Positions 5,543 through 7,800 of a stretch of DNA of 7,800 bases are shown here, piece by piece; the stretch's first letter is position 1; every line of letters begins with the position of its first letter. The notes below the pieces were generated by a model. The model was not told where the DNA came from, did not search any database, and saw only the letters and a list, made by a program, of their open reading frames with translations. Source of the DNA: Dehalococcoidia bacterium (GTDB taxonomy: Bacteria > Chloroflexota > Dehalococcoidia > SZUA-161 > SpSt-899). Made by a program: the position numbers and the translations under genes. The DNA lies in the NCBI GenBank assembly GCA_023271515.1, contig JALPXQ010000060.1, positions 1 through 7,800 on the forward strand, read 5' to 3'.

Positions 5543-7015
5543 ATGAAACTGAAGGGAATAAGAACGATTGCCTTGCTTCTGGCCGCTGTAGTTTTGGTTA
5601 TAGGCTCAGTGACTGGAATGGTGGCTGCCGGTGGTGAGGATAGGGGTGGCCCTTATTGGTGGGAGGAGGATCCCTATGAACAGAGGCAGCTAGTAGAGAT
5701 AGTGATACTGGTGCTTGACCGCTACTTCGGGATAGATGTTTCCCGGATGAGCCAAGAAGAGATGGACGAGGTAGGGAGATCGATAGGCCCCGAGGGGCAG
5801 GAAAGGGTACACTGGTTGATTAAGTATTATGCTCAAAAGAAAGGGTTTGAAATACCTGAGCCTGTGCCCTGCAAACCACCGCTGGTTGATCCTCCCGTTG
5901 AGGACGTTTACTGGTGGGAGATAGTGGGCTGTCCTGAGGGGGAAATAGAGGCAATAATGAGGCAGATCGCTGAGGCAAAGGGGATGTCTCCCGATGAGGT
6001 AAGGGAAAGGTTTGGGGAATTATTCCCCGGTGTGGATCTGTGGAGGATGACCTTCGAGGAATTTGATGAATTCCTTGACAGCCTGCCTCGACCCCCTTTC
6101 AGGCTGATATGTTTTGAGGAGATGGCGCGTGATCCTGGCGTTATTGCGCTATTCGGAAGGGTTCCCTCGTTCTCCACTGCGCAGGAAACGAAGGAATTCA
6201 TTAACAAATTGGGAAAGATATGGTGTCTGGCATCACCGGAGCTACGTAAGAGGTTTGGCCATTGCGACTTCCCCTGGGTAATGATAGACTGGTCCAGGGG
6301 AGCTATCTACATAAGGGTAGAGCCAGAGCATCTGCCAAGAGCAGCAGAGATCTATAAGATCATAGCTGAGAAGGCGGAGAGCCTCTTTGGAATAAAGGAT
6401 GTGCCGGTAATATTTAGGGGCGGTGTTCCCCCGATCCAACCTCTTAATGCATGTGATAGCCCGCAAGCACCACAGGCTAGCTACGCTCTCCCCCAGCACC
6501 AGCCACCACCGCCATGGGAACCTCCGCCCCACTGGCAGGCACCATGGAACGAACCCTTCGCGGAGATACCTGGTGCGGTCAAAGTTACACCATCTGATGC
6601 CGGGAAGAGATACTCAACAGCAAGCTTCGCCGTCCGGCGATCTACATGGTGGGACCCGTTTGACCCGTGGGACGAGGATTACATCATAACGGGTCACAAA
6701 GGCCCGGGGGGAACCATAACCCCCGTGAACATGCATATATACCAGCCCCTTTCCCCACACGCAGCCGGACAGGTACATGATAACGTAGGCGTGATCGCGT
6801 ATGCGGATGCTGCGCCGGTGGCAATTTGCGATGGGAGGGTGCGCCCCTACATACTCATCGGCGGCTCTCTGAGCAACCCGGCTCTGCGTCCAGTGTTTGC
6901 TTCTGGAGATCCCGCCGTAGGAGACAATAATCTGGATAAGCGCCGGGAGGACTGGTTTAATCTTCTCGGTAGATGTAGTGAGGCATCAGACATTACAGAA
7001 CTGGGGTCCCTTTGA
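5543..7015 (+). CDS. Secreted trypsin-like protease with YWW modules, zero-frame part ending at a frameshift
   Basis: The zero frame gives 490 residues and ends CTT TGA. Together with the +1 frame (7014-7250) the product would be 568 residues, close to the 561 of the relative at 1812. The signal peptide MKLKGIR... is probably cut after A29. YWW modules lie at 38-104 (FGIDVSRMS) and 123-182 (FPGVDLWRMT). The alpha/beta domain at about 199-292 ends GIKDVPVIF. A Pro-rich linker (about 297-345) follows. The protease domain shows H385 in IITGHKG, D422 in AYADAAPV and a GRCS motif at 476-479 matching GRTS of the relative, all in this frame. The catalytic serine lies only in the +1 frame. Unshifted translation would therefore make a secreted protein with an incomplete active site. 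Either programmed frameshifting, a recent disabling indel, or a sequencing error explains it. Confidence 0.85.
   Translation: MKLKGIRTIALLLAAVVLVIGSVTGMVAAGGEDRGGPYWWEEDPYEQRQLVEIVILVLDRYFGIDVSRMSQEEMDEVGRSIGPEGQERVHWLIKYYAQKKGFEIPEPVPCKPPLVDPPVEDVYWWEIVGCPEGEIEAIMRQIAEAKGMSPDEVRERFGELFPGVDLWRMTFEEFDEFLDSLPRPPFRLICFEEMARDPGVIALFGRVPSFSTAQETKEFINKLGKIWCLASPELRKRFGHCDFPWVMIDWSRGAIYIRVEPEHLPRAAEIYKIIAEKAESLFGIKDVPVIFRGGVPPIQPLNACDSPQAPQASYALPQHQPPPPWEPPPHWQAPWNEPFAEIPGAVKVTPSDAGKRYSTASFAVRRSTWWDPFDPWDEDYIITGHKGPGGTITPVNMHIYQPLSPHAAGQVHDNVGVIAYADAAPVAICDGRVRPYILIGGSLSNPALRPVFASGDPAVGDNNLDKRREDWFNLLGRCSEASDITELGSL
7003..7015 (+). other. prfB-like putative +1 frameshift site (GGGG-TCC-CTT-TGA)
   Basis: In the zero frame the gene at 5543 ends CTG GGG TCC CTT TGA. 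The bacterial prfB site reads AGG GGG TAT CTT TGA C: a Shine-Dalgarno-like G run, three bases, then the slippery CTT before TGA. Here the G run (7003-7006), the three-base gap, CTT (7010-7012) and TGA (7013-7015) have the same order and spacing. The base after TGA is G rather than C. A +1 slip here gives ...LGSL-EELHDQV... and continues to GGDSG. Confidence 0.4.
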
Positions 7016-7250
7016 GGAGCTTCACGATCAAGTTATAGTGAGGCCACGGGTACACCTCCCGGGAACAACGGGTGGAGATTCCGGGAGTCCCTATTGGGCT
7101 CCAGTATGGGATCCAGTAAGAGGAATACATGGAGCAAAGATACACGGACTTCATTCAGGCACAATACCTGCCACGGACTACATGGTGCTTTCACCAGTAT
7201 CAGGTGTGGAACGCGAATTTCCCGGCTGGCGAGTCTGGGTGAGAGAATAA
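7014..7250 (+). CDS. +1-frame C-terminal part of the split protease (contains the catalytic serine)
   Basis: Read from GAG at 7014 after a +1 shift, this segment adds 78 residues: EELHDQVIV, then GTTGGDSGSP with the catalytic serine (S513 of the joined product), then a segment ending SPVSGVEREFPGW. That ending matches SPVSGVMHELPGW of the protease at 1812. The distance from the GR motif to GDSG is 35 residues here and 38 there, so almost nothing is missing at the join. This frame is open from 6921, but its only nearby start, GTG at 6978, has no ribosome site. Independent expression is unlikely. Confidence 0.75.
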   Translation, partial: EELHDQVIVRPRVHLPGTTGGDSGSPYWAPVWDPVRGIHGAKIHGLHSGTIPATDYMVLSPVSGVEREFPGWRVWVRE

Positions 7251-7291
7251 AGTTCACTGGCCACCAGGTCAACAGATTGGCGAGACCTGCA

Positions 7292-7326
7292 AATGGTGGC
7301 TGGCAAATCTAATGCCAGCCACCATT
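7292..7326 (+). terminator. Strong hairpin after gene 4, possible terminator
   Basis: AATGGTGGCTGGCA (7292-7305) and its perfect complement (7313-7326) form a 14-base-pair stem with a 7-base loop, 41 bases after the stop at 7248-7250. No T run follows, so it is not a classic intrinsic terminator. It may stabilise the mRNA end or be a small repeat. Confidence 0.5.
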
Positions 7327-7346
7327 AGGGATCATCTGTATGGATG

Positions 7347-7375
7347 TTGTGTCAGCCATTGCAAGGCAGTATAAT
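7347..7375 (+). promoter_or_regulatory. Promoter of the ECF sigma gene
   Basis: TTGTGT (7347-7352), 17 bases, then a perfect TATAAT (7370-7375). The start codon at 7426 lies 50 bases downstream. I found no TAAC-N16-CGTT element here, so auto-regulation of the sigma factor is not indicated. Confidence 0.6.
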
Positions 7376-7425
7376 CTACTCGTCGGCAGTGTCACACCAC
7401 AGATTAAGCCGGCGGAGGTTACCAG

Positions 7426-7800
7426 TTGCAGGATGAACAGAACCTCGTCCACCGGGCGCAGCAGGGAGACCAGGAAGCCTTTGCCGAGCTTTATGAGAGC
7501 CATTTTGACAGGATCTTTCGCTATGTAGCGCTGAGGGTAGGCAACAGGATAGAGGCAGAGGATATTACCCAGGAGGTCTTTTTGAAGGCGGTTAAATCTA
7601 TTCGGAGCTTCAAATGGAAGGGTATACCCTTCTCCGCCTGGTTGTTTCGTATCGCCAGGAACGAGGTGATTGACTCTCTGAGAAAGAAAAGCAGGCAGCC
7701 GACTGTTCCTCTCAGCGAGTTGCCACCAATCCCCGTAAGCAGCTCAGGCAACCCGCATATGCTGGTTAAACACGAAGTGGATGTTGACCAACTTAGAGCA
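7426..7800 (+). CDS. ECF RNA polymerase sigma factor, N-terminal part, runs off window
   Basis: The first 125 residues of a sigma-70 family ECF factor, which redirects RNA polymerase to alternative promoters. I chose the TTG start because GGAGG (7414-7418) lies seven bases ahead of it and the frame has a stop at 7405-7407. The sigma-2 region is clear: QQGDQEAFAELYESHFDRI at about residues 12-30, EAEDITQEVFLKA (about 44-56) for core binding and -10 recognition, and SAWLFRIARNEVIDSLRKK (about 71-89). A less conserved linker begins with PTVPLSELPP. The sigma-4 region must lie beyond 7800. An anti-sigma gene, if any, is also outside the window. It is a candidate regulator of the three leaders carrying ECF-type promoters upstream. 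Confidence 0.9.
   Translation, partial: MQDEQNLVHRAQQGDQEAFAELYESHFDRIFRYVALRVGNRIEAEDITQEVFLKAVKSIRSFKWKGIPFSAWLFRIARNEVIDSLRKKSRQPTVPLSELPPIPVSSSGNPHMLVKHEVDVDQLRA

Noticed and set aside
7056..7087. Inverted repeat CTCCCGG / CCGGGAG as a stimulator of the frameshift
   Set aside because: It begins about 40 bases after the slippery site, too far for a typical downstream stimulator, and it covers codons of the conserved GGDSG region.
7340..7528. Plus-strand frames of 62 and 72 codons around 7094-7528
   Set aside because: They are out of frame with the protease C-terminal part and with the sigma factor frame, both of which have strong motif support.
1..7800. CRISPR array
   Set aside because: The repeats present are long leaders or inverted arms. 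There are no short direct repeats with regular unique spacers.

Overview
The window carries a tandem cluster of four related exported proteins, a CAU-anticodon (initiator-type) tRNA with a degenerate second copy of its 3' part, and the start of an ECF sigma factor gene, all on the + strand. Moderate GC, strong GGAGG ribosome sites, ATG/GTG/TTG starts, Sec signal peptides without lipoboxes and GDSG-type secreted proteases fit an uncultured bacterium. Chloroflexota (Dehalococcoidia-like) is my best guess, from general impression only, and it is not proven here.

Layout. 1-47 is the 3' part of an initiator-tRNA-like sequence cut by the window edge. 48-444 is a long leader interrupted by a palindromic, MITE-like element. 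445-1485 encodes a secreted protein without an enzyme domain. 1486-1639 holds an inverted repeat that may act as a terminator. 1640-1811 is a second copy of the leader. 1812-3497 encodes a secreted protein with the same N-terminal modules plus a C-terminal trypsin-like protease domain (H398, D430, S511). 3568-3642 is an initiator-type tRNA. 3754-5364 encodes a third relative with another signal peptide and no protease. 5378-5542 is a third leader copy. 5543-7250 encodes a second protease relative whose reading frame is split by a +1 shift at a CTT-TGA site resembling the programmed frameshift site of prfB. 7292-7326 is a strong hairpin. 7426 to the edge is the start of an ECF sigma factor, with a TTG start and a good housekeeping-type promoter.

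How it may work together (inference). Three of the four exported genes share a leader whose only spacing-invariant promoter-like element is TAAC-N16-CGTTAT, an ECF-type arrangement, and an ECF sigma gene lies immediately downstream. A plausible model is a sigma-controlled set of exported proteins built from repeated YWW helical modules and an alpha/beta domain, used either alone (first and third genes) or in front of a serine protease (second and fourth). In the fourth gene a frameshift would decide whether the catalytic serine is made. Patches of near-identical DNA between the paralogues indicate recent duplication and gene conversion.
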